From an uncultured Ilumatobacter sp. (GTDB lineage: Bacteria > Actinomycetota > Acidimicrobiia > Acidimicrobiales > Ilumatobacteraceae): a DNA stretch of 13,388 nucleotides. The notes under the pieces were generated by a model. The model saw only the letters and a program-made list of their open reading frames with translations, was not told the DNA's origin and searched no databases. Positions 1-7,192 of this stretch are shown here, one piece after another (within the stretch, counting starts at the first letter, position 1; every line of letters starts with the position of its first letter). A program made the position numbers and the translations under genes. The DNA is taken from the NCBI GenBank assembly GCA_937891565.1, contig CALAHA010000442.1, forward strand, positions 1-13,388, read 5' to 3'.

Positions 1-178
1 CGCTCCATGCAGCATCTGACAGGTGCAGCGCAGCGTACGACGCACCGCCAATCAAGGCAGGGAGTAGCAGTCCGAGCAGCGGCCCCCGGGAACGAATGCG
101 GGTGCGATACCAGCGTGGGCCGTCGATGAGCGGCGCATCATGGCCGCGGTTGGCGGACATGCGCGGAGGTGCAGACAT
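1..178 (-). CDS. N-terminus of an unidentified membrane protein (partial)
   Basis: An open minus-strand frame starts with ATG at 178 and continues without a stop off the left edge, giving 59 codons. Another in-frame ATG lies at 160 and a GTG at 190. The first 30 or so residues are polar and basic (RWYRTRIRSRG), followed by a hydrophobic stretch (PLLGLLLPALIGGASYAAL), as in a single-pass or first transmembrane segment with a positively charged cytoplasmic side. That pattern is more protein-like than any plus-strand frame over bases 1-95. No family is recognisable from so short a piece. There is no clear ribosome-binding site, so the start is uncertain. It is divergent from comEC, and the two 5' ends overlap unless comEC starts downstream of about 180. 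Confidence 0.45.
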   Translation of the reverse strand, partial: MSAPPRMSANRGHDAPLIDGPRWYRTRIRSRGPLLGLLLPALIGGASYAALHLSDAAWS

Positions 179-1634
179 CGATGAGCTCACTGCTGGCCAA
201 CCGTACGGCACCGCCGCGGCCGATCAAGGGCACCCCGGGCTGCAATTGTCTGATTTTCGGGTGGTGGTTCTGGCCATTGTCGTGGCCGTGTCGGTGTGGG
301 TAGGTGAACCGCTGGTCGCTGCTGCTCTGGCGCTGGTCGCGGTACTGCCATTCCGGTCAGTCGTCCTGATAGCTGTCGCAATCGTGCTCGCTGCCGGAGG
401 CGCGCTGCGTTCTGATCACGCATGGAATGGGCTCCGACCCGATCAGCTCGGTCATTTCGAAGGTTGGGTCAGGCTTGTCGACGATCCACAGCCATACCCG
501 TCAAGCACACGTGTGATCGTCGACGTCGATGGTGAGCGCTACGAAATTTGGTCACGGGGTCGAGCCCAGCAACTCCGTGTCCGTGAATGGCGCGGTGGGC
601 AGTGGATTTCGGTGAGTGGCAGGCGCACACAGCTCGATGCGCAGCGGGCCGGTCGAGTTGCGTGGCAGCACGTCGTTGGCGAATTCGACCTTGTCTGGGT
701 AAGCGACGTTGATGAGGGCGGTCCGATTGCTGTCGCATCGAACCGCGTGCGCCGGGCAATTGAACGTGCCGCGACGGCACTCCCCGATGACGACGGTGCG
801 CTGTTCCGCGGCCTGGTTGTCGGCGACGATCGGGATCAGCCGCGGGCGATGATCGATCGGTTTAGGGCGAGCGGCCTCTCCCATCTGACGGCGGTATCAG
901 GGCAGAACGTTGCCTTTGTCCTGGCTGCATGCGGCCCGTTGTTGCGTCGGCTACGCCGGTGGCCGCGGCTCGGGGTGACCGTTGGATTGATCTTGTGGTT
1001 CGTCGCATTGACGCGCTTTGAGCCTTCAATTGTGCGGGCGGGAACGATGGCGTCGCTGTCGGCACTGGCGTATGCAACGGGCCGAGAGCGAGCACCGATT
1101 CGTATCCTTGCGTTGGCGGTCCTGGGCCTGGTGCTGATTGACCCGTTGCTGGTGTGGTCGATTGGATTCTGGTTGTCGGTCGGTGCCACGACGGGCGTCA
1201 TCACGGTTGGCCCCGCGTTGGCCAAGAGATTCGAGGCGCTCGGGCCGTTCGCGTTGCCGCTTGGGATCACGCTTGGTGCGCAGGCGGGAGTAGTAATTCC
1301 GGTGACGCTGGTGTTCGGGCGACTGCCATTGGTGAGTATTCCGGCGAACTTGCTGGCGGTGCCAGTTGCCGGTGCAGTGATGCTCTACGGCTTGCCTGCT
1401 GGCTTGGTCGCAGGCTGGCTGCCGGTTACCGCTCCGGTGTTGATGGCCCCGGCAAGATTGGGTACCCGGTGGGTCGACACGGTTGCTTTGCTGGGAGAAC
1501 GGCTGGAGCCGGGCGGTGCGTGGCCGTGGGTTGGTTGGGCAGTTGTTGCGGTCGTTTCGGCGATCTGTGTGGCAGTGGGCGTTCGGCGCGGTAAGAATCA
1601 AAGCCTCCATGGCGATCCATCTCCTGACCGGTGA
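159..1634 (+). CDS. comEC: ComEC/Rec2-family DNA uptake channel protein, short form
   Basis: Integral membrane protein expected to form the channel that carries single-stranded transforming DNA across the cytoplasmic membrane. With this start it has 491 residues. The N-terminus carries two or three hydrophobic segments (about residues 32-82), then a soluble region (about 100-185) corresponding to the ComEC N-terminal OB-like domain, then the polytopic Competence domain. The family hallmark GLSHLTAVSGQN is at 239-250, and RFEPSIVRAGTMA follows at 285-297. The protein ends soon after the last membrane helix, so the C-terminal metallo-beta-lactamase-like domain of long ComEC proteins is absent. 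The start is uncertain: ATG at 96, 126 and 159 are all in frame, and a TTG at 246 (giving MSDFRVVVLA just before the first helix) would avoid the divergent minus-strand gene. The 3' end overlaps holA by 26 bp, suggesting co-transcription. Confidence 0.88.
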   Translation: MRGGADIDELTAGQPYGTAAADQGHPGLQLSDFRVVVLAIVVAVSVWVGEPLVAAALALVAVLPFRSVVLIAVAIVLAAGGALRSDHAWNGLRPDQLGHFEGWVRLVDDPQPYPSSTRVIVDVDGERYEIWSRGRAQQLRVREWRGGQWISVSGRRTQLDAQRAGRVAWQHVVGEFDLVWVSDVDEGGPIAVASNRVRRAIERAATALPDDDGALFRGLVVGDDRDQPRAMIDRFRASGLSHLTAVSGQNVAFVLAACGPLLRRLRRWPRLGVTVGLILWFVALTRFEPSIVRAGTMASLSALAYATGRERAPIRILALAVLGLVLIDPLLVWSIGFWLSVGATTGVITVGPALAKRFEALGPFALPLGITLGAQAGVVIPVTLVFGRLPLVSIPANLLAVPVAGAVMLYGLPAGLVAGWLPVTAPVLMAPARLGTRWVDTVALLGERLEPGGAWPWVGWAVVAVVSAICVAVGVRRGKNQSLHGDPSPDR

Positions 1635-2553
1635 CGACGAATCAATCTTGCGCGCGGCGGTGGGCGACCTCGTGAAGGCCCTGGTCGGAAACGGCGACCG
1701 GTCGATGATGGTCGACGAGTTCGACACCGCCGACTACGAATTGCGCCTCGTTGTCGATGCGGCGCAAACTCCACCGTTCCTCTCCGACAAGCGCGTCGTG
1801 ATTGCCCGCGACATCAGTCGGTTCTCAACCGACGAGGTGGCACCGCTGCTCGCCTACATCGATCATCCGCTCGATACGTCCGACGTGGTGCTCGTGGCCG
1901 GTGGCGGGCGGATTTCCAAGAAGCTCAGTGACGCTGCGAAGGCGAAGGGCAAGGTCCACAACACCTCGCCTGGGCGTGACAAGCGGTCCTGGGTGCAAGA
2001 TCAGATCAAGCAGTCAGGTCTCAAGGTCGACGGCTCCGCGGCCAACCAGCTTGCACTGTGGCTTGGTGAGGACGCCGGTCGACTTGACGGCATCTTGGCC
2101 ACGCTTGCCAGTGCGTACGGTGCCGACGCGAAGATCTCGATGGCGCAGATCGAACCGTTCCTCGGTGAAGCCGGGGGAGTTCCGCCGTGGGATCTCACCG
2201 ACGCGATCATGGTCGGCGACACCACCAAGGCGCTCACATTGCTCGGCCGGATGATCCATGCCGGAGGCCGCCACCCGATGCAGGTCATGTCCATTCTGCA
2301 CAACCACTACTCGGGGATCGCCAAGCTCGACGGGGCTGGCGCTCGGAACGAAACCGACGCAGCCACGGCGACAGGGCTGAAGGGCTTCCCTGCCAAGAAG
2401 GCGCTCCAGAACTACAACAAGTTGGGTGGCGCCAACTGTAAGCGTGCAATCACCTGGCTTGCCCAGGCCGACCTCGACCTGAAGGGCGCCAAGGAACTCG
2501 ACCCCGAGTTGGTCATGGAAGTCCTCGTTGCCCGCCTCAGCAAACTCCGCTAA
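1609..2553 (+). CDS. holA: DNA polymerase III subunit delta
   Basis: Delta subunit of the clamp loader, which opens the beta sliding clamp and places it on primed DNA during replication. The product has 314 residues, normal for the family. The N-terminal AAA+-like domain shows the usual opening (IHLLTGDDESILRAAV) and the PPFLSDKRVVIAR segment, with VVLVAGGGRISKKL further on. The middle lid region has GEDAGRLDGILATLA. The C-terminal collar domain ends with the characteristic DLDLKGAKELDPELVMEVL. ATG 1609 is chosen because the delta N-terminus begins there; upstream codons in this frame are only a shadow of comEC. The gene starts 26 bp before the comEC stop, so translation may be coupled. It is convergent with rpsT, a common neighbour. 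Confidence 0.95.
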   Translation: MAIHLLTGDDESILRAAVGDLVKALVGNGDRSMMVDEFDTADYELRLVVDAAQTPPFLSDKRVVIARDISRFSTDEVAPLLAYIDHPLDTSDVVLVAGGGRISKKLSDAAKAKGKVHNTSPGRDKRSWVQDQIKQSGLKVDGSAANQLALWLGEDAGRLDGILATLASAYGADAKISMAQIEPFLGEAGGVPPWDLTDAIMVGDTTKALTLLGRMIHAGGRHPMQVMSILHNHYSGIAKLDGAGARNETDAATATGLKGFPAKKALQNYNKLGGANCKRAITWLAQADLDLKGAKELDPELVMEVLVARLSKLR

Positions 2554-2564
2554 GCCTGGGCGTC

Positions 2565-2690
2565 CCGAAATGGAGACCAACTCTGCGCGCTGACGATGAG
2601 GAACGGTCTCAATTTCGGCCAGGTGCCTGAATCACCTTGAAACTGAGACCGTTGCTCAGCACTGGCGCGCCGAAACAGTCTCCATTTCGG
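2565..2690. repeat. 126-bp nested imperfect palindrome between convergent holA and rpsT
   Basis: The two arms are symmetric about position 2627.5. Matching blocks are CCGAAATGGAGAC (2565-2577) with its exact reverse complement at 2678-2690; GCGCGC at 2585-2590 and 2665-2670; TGAG 2597-2600 with CTCA 2655-2658; AACGGTCTCA 2602-2611 with TGAGACCGTT 2644-2653; TTTC 2613-2616 with GAAA 2639-2642; and AGGTG 2621-2625 with CACCT 2633-2637 around a 7-nt loop. This gives about 42 base pairs with near-symmetric internal loops. The left arm is itself an inverted repeat: 2565-2578 against 2605-2618 match 13 of 14. The right arm is a weaker one. So one motif, roughly CCGAAATGGAGACC, appears four times in alternating orientation, and two mutually exclusive folds are possible. 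There is no T-tract on either side, so it is not a standard terminator. It may be a dispersed palindromic element or a transcript-end structure for holA. Confidence 0.85.
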
Positions 2691-2713
2691 CCGGCTTGGG
2701 GTTCGAAAACGAC

Positions 2714-2738
2714 AAAAGCGCCGCACGATGGCGGCGCT
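2714..2738 (-). terminator. Rho-independent terminator of rpsT
   Basis: Read on the minus strand, an 8-bp perfect GC-rich stem (AGCGCCGC with GCGGCGCT) closes a 6-nt loop and runs directly into TTTT followed by GTCG. The stem occupies 2731-2738 and 2717-2724. It lies 20 bp beyond the rpsT stop codon, which is the expected place for an intrinsic terminator. On the plus strand the same stem has no T-tract after it, so it should act mainly on rpsT transcripts. Confidence 0.8.
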
Positions 2739-2757
2739 CAGGTCGAAATGAAGTGGT

Positions 2758-3012
2758 TCAGTCGACGGACTGAAGCTGCTTCATGAGACGGCTCTTTTTG
2801 CGAGCTGCTGCGTTCTTGTGCATGACGCCCTTCTGGGCGGCCGTGTCGATGCGCTTAATGGCGAGACGCAGTGCTTCGGTGCTGCCGTCGGTGCCAGCGG
2901 CGGCTTGTGCAGCCTTGACGCGAGTCTTCACCTCGGCACGAACCGACTTATTACGCTCGGCGCGCTTGGCATCGGTAAGGATGCGCTTTTTCTGGCTCTT
3001 GATATTTGCCAT
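2758..3012 (-). CDS. rpsT: 30S ribosomal protein S20
   Basis: Primary 16S rRNA-binding protein of the small ribosomal subunit. The 84-residue, very basic product begins MANIKSQKKRILTDAKRAER, the standard S20 opening, and continues with alanine- and lysine-rich helices to KNAAARKKSRLMKQL. Length is typical (about 85-90). The start at 3012 is fixed by homology to the S20 N-terminus; a longer in-frame reading to 3072 is not S20-like. A GAAGG lies about 10 nt before the ATG. It is divergent from lepA and convergent with holA, has its own intrinsic terminator (2714-2738) and a plausible promoter (3076-3104), so it is probably monocistronic. Confidence 0.97.
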   Translation of the reverse strand: MANIKSQKKRILTDAKRAERNKSVRAEVKTRVKAAQAAAGTDGSTEALRLAIKRIDTAAQKGVMHKNAAARKKSRLMKQLQSVD

Positions 3013-3075
3013 GTTCCTGATGCCTTCTTTGTCGATCTCGTCGGGCCACAGAGAGCGGAACCGAACAGCCATGAG

Positions 3076-3104
3076 ACTCTACCGAGCCAGGTGCCCACCC
3101 CCAA
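3076..3104 (-). promoter_or_regulatory. Candidate sigma-70-type promoter of rpsT
   Basis: On the minus strand, TTGGGG (3104-3099) and TAGAGT (3081-3076) are separated by exactly 17 nt. The -10 fits the actinobacterial TANNNT pattern; the -35 matches TTGACA only in its first three bases. Transcription would begin near 3069 and give a leader of about 57 nt before the rpsT ATG. The divergent lepA gene shares this 188-bp interval, for which I see no equally good promoter. This is a pattern match only. Confidence 0.4.
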
Positions 3105-3200
3105 CGTAGATCGCATGTGAACAACTTCATGGATGGGGCTGAGGAGTAGGCGAACCTGGATGCGAGGGGATCGAACCTGCCAGATAGCTTTGGCAGCCAC

Positions 3201-4982
3201 ATGGAAATGGACAAGATCCGCAACTTTTCGATCATCGCGCACATTGATCACGGCAAATCAACGTTGAGCGATCGCATCCTCGAGATCTCGGGGGCGGTGC
3301 AATCTCGTGACATGAAGGCGCAGTACCTCGACACGATGGACCTCGAGCGTGAGCGCGGCATCACGATTAAGGCTCAGAACGTTCGGGTGACTTGGAAGGG
3401 CCACACTTTCCATTTGATCGACACGCCCGGCCACGTCGACTTCGGCTACGAAGTCAGCCGCAGCCTTGCAGCCTGTGAAGGCGTCGTGCTTGTGGTGGAC
3501 GCAGCGCAGGGCATCGAGGCGCAGACCCTCGCCAACTGCTACCTCGCCCTCGAAAACGACCTCGAGATTGTTGCTGTGCTCAACAAGATCGACCTGCCGG
3601 CCGCTGACGTCGACCGCTACGCCGGCGAGATCGAACAGGTTCTTGGTATCCCGCGCGCGGAGATCCTGCCGATGTCGGCCAAAACTGGCCTTGGCGTTCC
3701 CGAGCTACTCGACGCGATCATCGAGCGGATCCCCGCACCGAAGGGCGACCCTGACGCACCGCTCCAGGGTCTGATTTTCGACTCCCAGTTCGATCAGTAT
3801 CGCGGCGTCGTCTCATCTGTCCGCATCATGCAGGGCACGATTCGGTCGGGAGAGAAGCTCCAGTTCATTAACGCCGGCGCGCAGCACGAAGCGATCGAGA
3901 TCGGCGCCCGGATGCCCGTGATGACTCCGCTGAAAGAGATGGGCCCGGGCGAAGTCGGCTACATCGTCGCCGGCATCAAAGACGTCGGCGATGCCAAGTC
4001 GGGTGAAACTGTCACCACGGCGAACCACGGCTCGACCGTGGCGCTGGCCGGCTACCGCGAGCCACTCCCCATGGTCTTTTCCGGTCTGTTCCCGATCGAC
4101 GGTGACGACTTCGAGAATATGCGCGAGGCCCTTGGCAAGCTCAAGCTGAACGACGCCTCGATCACCTACGCACCCGAGTCGTCTGGTGCGCTCGGTTTCG
4201 GTTTTCGCTGCGGGTTCCTAGGCCTCCTCCACATGGAGATCGTGAAGGAGCGGCTTGAGCGCGAGTTCGACCTCGCCCTGATCGCCACAGCACCCAGTGT
4301 CGAGTACCTCGTCACCAAGACGGACGGCACCCAGATCAAGGTCGACAACCCCGCTGATCTGCCCGAAGCGCAGAGCATTAACTTCGTCGAAGAGCCGTTC
4401 TTCAAGATCTCGATCATCACACCCAGCGAATACACCGGCGCGTTGATGGACCTCTGTCAGACGCGTCGCGGTGAGATGCAGAAGATGGAATACCTTTCAC
4501 CTGAGCGAATGGAACTCGTGTACGAGGTGCCGCTTGCTGAAGTGGTCGTTGACTTCTTTGACCAGATGAAGTCGCGGAGCAAGGGCTACGCAAGCCTCGA
4601 CTATGAGCTTTCCGGCTACCGCAAGAGCAACCTCGTCAAAGTTGACCTGCTCCTTAACGCCATCCCTGCCGATGCGTTCTCGACAATCGTGCACCGTGAT
4701 AAGGCGTACGCGTACGGCAGCCGGATGTGTGAGAAGTTGAAAGAACTCATCCCGCGCCAGATGTTTGACGTGCCGATCCAGTCGGCCATCGGTGGCAAGA
4801 TCATCAGCCGTGAAACGGTCAAGGCGAAGCGCAAGGACGTCACGGCCAAGTGTTACGGCGGCGACATCACGCGTAAGCGCAAGTTGCTCGAGAAACAAAA
4901 AGAGGGCAAGAAGAAGATGAAGTCGATCGGTCGGGTTGAAGTGCCCGGCAACGTCTTCATCGACGCCCTCAAGCTCGACTAG
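3201..4982 (+). CDS. lepA: Elongation factor 4 (LepA), ribosome-associated GTPase
   Basis: Translational GTPase that binds the ribosome and has been linked to back-translocation and subunit biogenesis. The 593-residue protein is full length. G-domain motifs are all present: P-loop AHIDHGKST at 13-21, switch I RERGITIKAQ at 50-59, DTPGHVDF at 74-81 and NKID at 128-131. EF-G-like domains follow (for example GFRCGFLGLLHMEIVKERLE). The LepA-specific basic C-terminal domain is complete, with YGGDITRKRKLLEKQKEGKK and the ending IGRVEVPGNVFIDALKLD. The start could be ATG 3201 or ATG 3207 two codons later; neither has a good Shine-Dalgarno site. The stop codon at 4980-4982 overlaps that of the convergent DUF1275 gene. 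Confidence 0.98.
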   Translation: MEMDKIRNFSIIAHIDHGKSTLSDRILEISGAVQSRDMKAQYLDTMDLERERGITIKAQNVRVTWKGHTFHLIDTPGHVDFGYEVSRSLAACEGVVLVVDAAQGIEAQTLANCYLALENDLEIVAVLNKIDLPAADVDRYAGEIEQVLGIPRAEILPMSAKTGLGVPELLDAIIERIPAPKGDPDAPLQGLIFDSQFDQYRGVVSSVRIMQGTIRSGEKLQFINAGAQHEAIEIGARMPVMTPLKEMGPGEVGYIVAGIKDVGDAKSGETVTTANHGSTVALAGYREPLPMVFSGLFPIDGDDFENMREALGKLKLNDASITYAPESSGALGFGFRCGFLGLLHMEIVKERLEREFDLALIATAPSVEYLVTKTDGTQIKVDNPADLPEAQSINFVEEPFFKISIITPSEYTGALMDLCQTRRGEMQKMEYLSPERMELVYEVPLAEVVVDFFDQMKSRSKGYASLDYELSGYRKSNLVKVDLLLNAIPADAFSTIVHRDKAYAYGSRMCEKLKELIPRQMFDVPIQSAIGGKIISRETVKAKRKDVTAKCYGGDITRKRKLLEKQKEGKKKMKSIGRVEVPGNVFIDALKLD

Positions 4983-5737
4983 ACGGTCCGGCGTTCAGAT
5001 CGCCGAACTCGGGACTCTGCGAAAGCAGAGCGGAACCCAGCACTCGAGCGAACGTAAACGGCAAAGGCCAAGAGGACACCGGACGGGATGAGGAGCAGCA
5101 ACGGAGACGAGCCGAGCGCAGAAGCCGCTGCGGCGCCTCCCACGTAGCAGCAGAGGACACCGACGAGCACGATGATCGTTGCCGAGCGCCGACCGACAGA
5201 GGTTCGTTCAGCGCGACGCAGGCCGAGTGCTAGCTTTTCGCCGATCCGGACGATGGTGCCGGTTCCATAGGTCGTCGCAACTGCGATGCTGCCGACCCGC
5301 CTCAGCGACGAGGCCTGGATGCCCATCGCGAAAGCTCCGATACCGATCACGAGGTAGTGGAGGGCCCCCGGACGGTTGGAGAACTCAACGCCGAACCCGA
5401 TCAAGATCCCGGGGAGCGAGAGCGTGAGGAGTGCTTCGATGGCGAGGAGTTCGTCGGGTCGTACCGGCTTGGTCTGTTGGAGTCGCCGGTCATGGTGCCC
5501 AATGGCGACAACGACGCCCGCACCGAAGGCGAAAAGTGCAGCTACCGACCCTGCAGCGATGGACCAGTCGCCCGAACCACTGAAGATCCCGACTCGGACC
5601 ATGTTGCCGGACATGTTCGCGACAAAGACGTTGGTGACGTGCAAGAAGAGATGCGCATCGACGAACCCGGCGACGCCTGCGAGCGAGCATGCTAAGACGA
5701 GTGGCCCGGAGGGGTGATGAGCGGTTTCGGCTGTCAT
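4979..5737 (-). CDS. DUF1275 (YoaK-family) integral membrane protein
   Basis: Polytopic membrane protein of the YoaK/DUF1275 family, whose function is not established. With ATG 5737 the product has 252 residues, normal for the family. Family signatures are visible: GFVDA at 24-28, followed by VTNVFVANMSGNMV ending at 47, and in the second half MGIQASSLRRVG (138-149) with TTYGTGTIVRIGEKL (155-169). About six hydrophobic segments can be seen (roughly 11-28, 55-82, 96-118, 126-142, 186-208, 211-229). The C-terminus is short and arginine-rich. An upstream TTG at 5815 would add 26 residues without membrane character and is less likely. The gene is convergent with lepA, sharing the 4-bp CTAG at 4979-4982, and divergent from the MFS gene. 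Confidence 0.85.
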   Translation of the reverse strand: MTAETAHHPSGPLVLACSLAGVAGFVDAHLFLHVTNVFVANMSGNMVRVGIFSGSGDWSIAAGSVAALFAFGAGVVVAIGHHDRRLQQTKPVRPDELLAIEALLTLSLPGILIGFGVEFSNRPGALHYLVIGIGAFAMGIQASSLRRVGSIAVATTYGTGTIVRIGEKLALGLRRAERTSVGRRSATIIVLVGVLCCYVGGAAAASALGSSPLLLLIPSGVLLAFAVYVRSSAGFRSAFAESRVRRSERRTV

Positions 5738-5888
5738 TCCACGCAGCGCTGTTGGTCGACGTGGGCCACGCTCGTTGAGGCTAACCAACGTTGCCCGAAC
5801 GCGTGACGTGCGCAAGATCGCCCGGTGACGCGGTGAGTCCGTCTAAACGCCAGACTCTCTGCGTGAACAAACAGTGGGGTGGCCGGCG

Positions 5889-7166
5889 GTGAGTGCACCA
5901 ATCGCCGCTCGCGAACCTGCGGCACCACCCGGATCCGGATTCGGATCAACCACGTTCCGGTCGCTGCGGTACTACAACGCTCGGCTGTTCTTTGCCGGTT
6001 TGCTGGTGTCGAACGTCGGCACGTGGATGCACCTCACGGTGATGTCGATTCTCGTGTTCCGACTGACCGGCGAGGCAAGCAAGGTCGGCTTCGCGATCGC
6101 CTTCCAATTTGCGCCGATGCTGTTTCTCGGCGCTTATGCGGGGGCGATGGCCGATCGGCTGAACAAGCGGAAGATGGCAATCATCACCCAATCGGCGATG
6201 GCCAGCCAGGCACTGCTGCTCGCTGTACTCGACCTGACAGGTGTCATCAACCTCCCGCTGGTTTACGCGATGTCGCTGTTCCTCGGCATCGCGAATGCCT
6301 TCGATAATCCAGCGCGTCGCAGCCTCGTCACCGAACTGGTCGAGCCCGCCGAAATTCCGAATGCCACGTCGCTGAACACAGCGGTGATGACATCGTCACG
6401 CATCGTCGGGCCGGCAGTCGGTGCAGTTCTCGTCGGCGTGGTCGGCACCGGGTGGTGCTTCATCTTGAACGGGGTCACGTTCTCGGCGATCATTTTCTCG
6501 CTCACCTCGTTGCGCCGCGACGAGATGTTCATGTCGGCGCCACGGCCGAAGGGTGGCCAACCCGTGCGCGAAGCGCTGCGGTTCATCTCGGGCCGCCGCG
6601 ACCTGCTCGTGCTGTTCGTCGTGCTGCTGATCGTGTCGACGTTCTCGTTCAACCAGCAGGTCGTCTTCCCCAAACTGGCCCAACAGCGGTGGGGCGGTGA
6701 CCAGGCATTCGGCTATGTGCTCGGCGTGATGTCGGTGGGTTCCCTGACCGGTGCGTTGTTCACTGCGCGTCAGCACCGCGTATCGATGCGCTGGTATTTC
6801 GGCAACATTGTCGTGCTCGCCGTCGCCGGCTTCGGGATTGCCTGGTCGCCGAATATATGGGTGGCATTCCTGTGGGCGGTGCCGCTCGGCGCAGGGTCAT
6901 CCGGATTCATCACAGCGGCAAATGCGATCATGCAGCAGGAAAGCCCGAACGACATGCGCGGCCGACTGATGGCGTTGCAAGCCGTTGCGTTCCTTGGTTC
7001 GACACCGATTGGTGGCCCGATCACCGGCGTGATCGCCGATCAGATCAGTGTCGAGTGGTCGCTCGGCTACGGCAGCGTGATCAGCCTGCTCGCTGTTGCG
7101 GGGGCCGGGGCGGCGTGGCTCGTTACAGGCCGGAGTTTTGCCCCCAAGGCTTCAGGGACAACCTGA
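5889..7166 (+). CDS. MFS transporter, EntS/MFS_3-like exporter
   Basis: Major facilitator superfamily protein of the drug/siderophore exporter-like MFS_3 group; the substrate cannot be deduced. With GTG 5889 the product has 425 residues and about 12 hydrophobic segments. The loop 2-3 signature is at 85-95 (GAMADRLNKRK). FDNPARRS at 138-145 and NDMRGRLMALQAVAFLG in the C-terminal half are typical of this group. GTG 5889 is chosen because a G-rich stretch (5876-5882) lies 6 nt upstream; GTG 5874 is possible and adds five residues. The next gene, an alditol oxidase homologue, begins 26 nt downstream, so the two are probably co-transcribed. Export or import of a sugar alcohol or its product is only a guess from this linkage. 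Confidence 0.88.
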   Translation: MSAPIAAREPAAPPGSGFGSTTFRSLRYYNARLFFAGLLVSNVGTWMHLTVMSILVFRLTGEASKVGFAIAFQFAPMLFLGAYAGAMADRLNKRKMAIITQSAMASQALLLAVLDLTGVINLPLVYAMSLFLGIANAFDNPARRSLVTELVEPAEIPNATSLNTAVMTSSRIVGPAVGAVLVGVVGTGWCFILNGVTFSAIIFSLTSLRRDEMFMSAPRPKGGQPVREALRFISGRRDLLVLFVVLLIVSTFSFNQQVVFPKLAQQRWGGDQAFGYVLGVMSVGSLTGALFTARQHRVSMRWYFGNIVVLAVAGFGIAWSPNIWVAFLWAVPLGAGSSGFITAANAIMQQESPNDMRGRLMALQAVAFLGSTPIGGPITGVIADQISVEWSLGYGSVISLLAVAGAGAAWLVTGRSFAPKASGTT

Positions 7167-7192
7167 CGTGTTTCACTACTGTGGGCATCTTC

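Noticed and set aside
181..303. A short plus-strand open frame from ATG 181 preceded by GGAGGT at a good distance
   Set aside because: It is only 40 codons, overlaps comEC in another frame and gives a Trp/Cys-rich, unfamiliar peptide; the Shine-Dalgarno match is probably coincidental.
836..1727. Long minus-strand open frames antisense to comEC (to 233 codons)
   Set aside because: They are low-complexity, Arg/Gln/Pro-rich shadow translations of a GC-rich gene on the other strand and resemble no protein family.
3155..3185. A tRNA T-arm-like string on the minus strand (GGTTCGATCCCC) before lepA
   Set aside because: The would-be T stem has two mismatches in five, there is no matching acceptor stem or anticodon arm, and a full tRNA would run into the lepA coding region.
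6857..7192. A longer start for the oxidase gene inside the MFS gene
   Set aside because: The extra upstream residues are an off-frame reading of the MFS gene and include nothing like the oxidase family; ATG 7193 gives the expected N-terminus.
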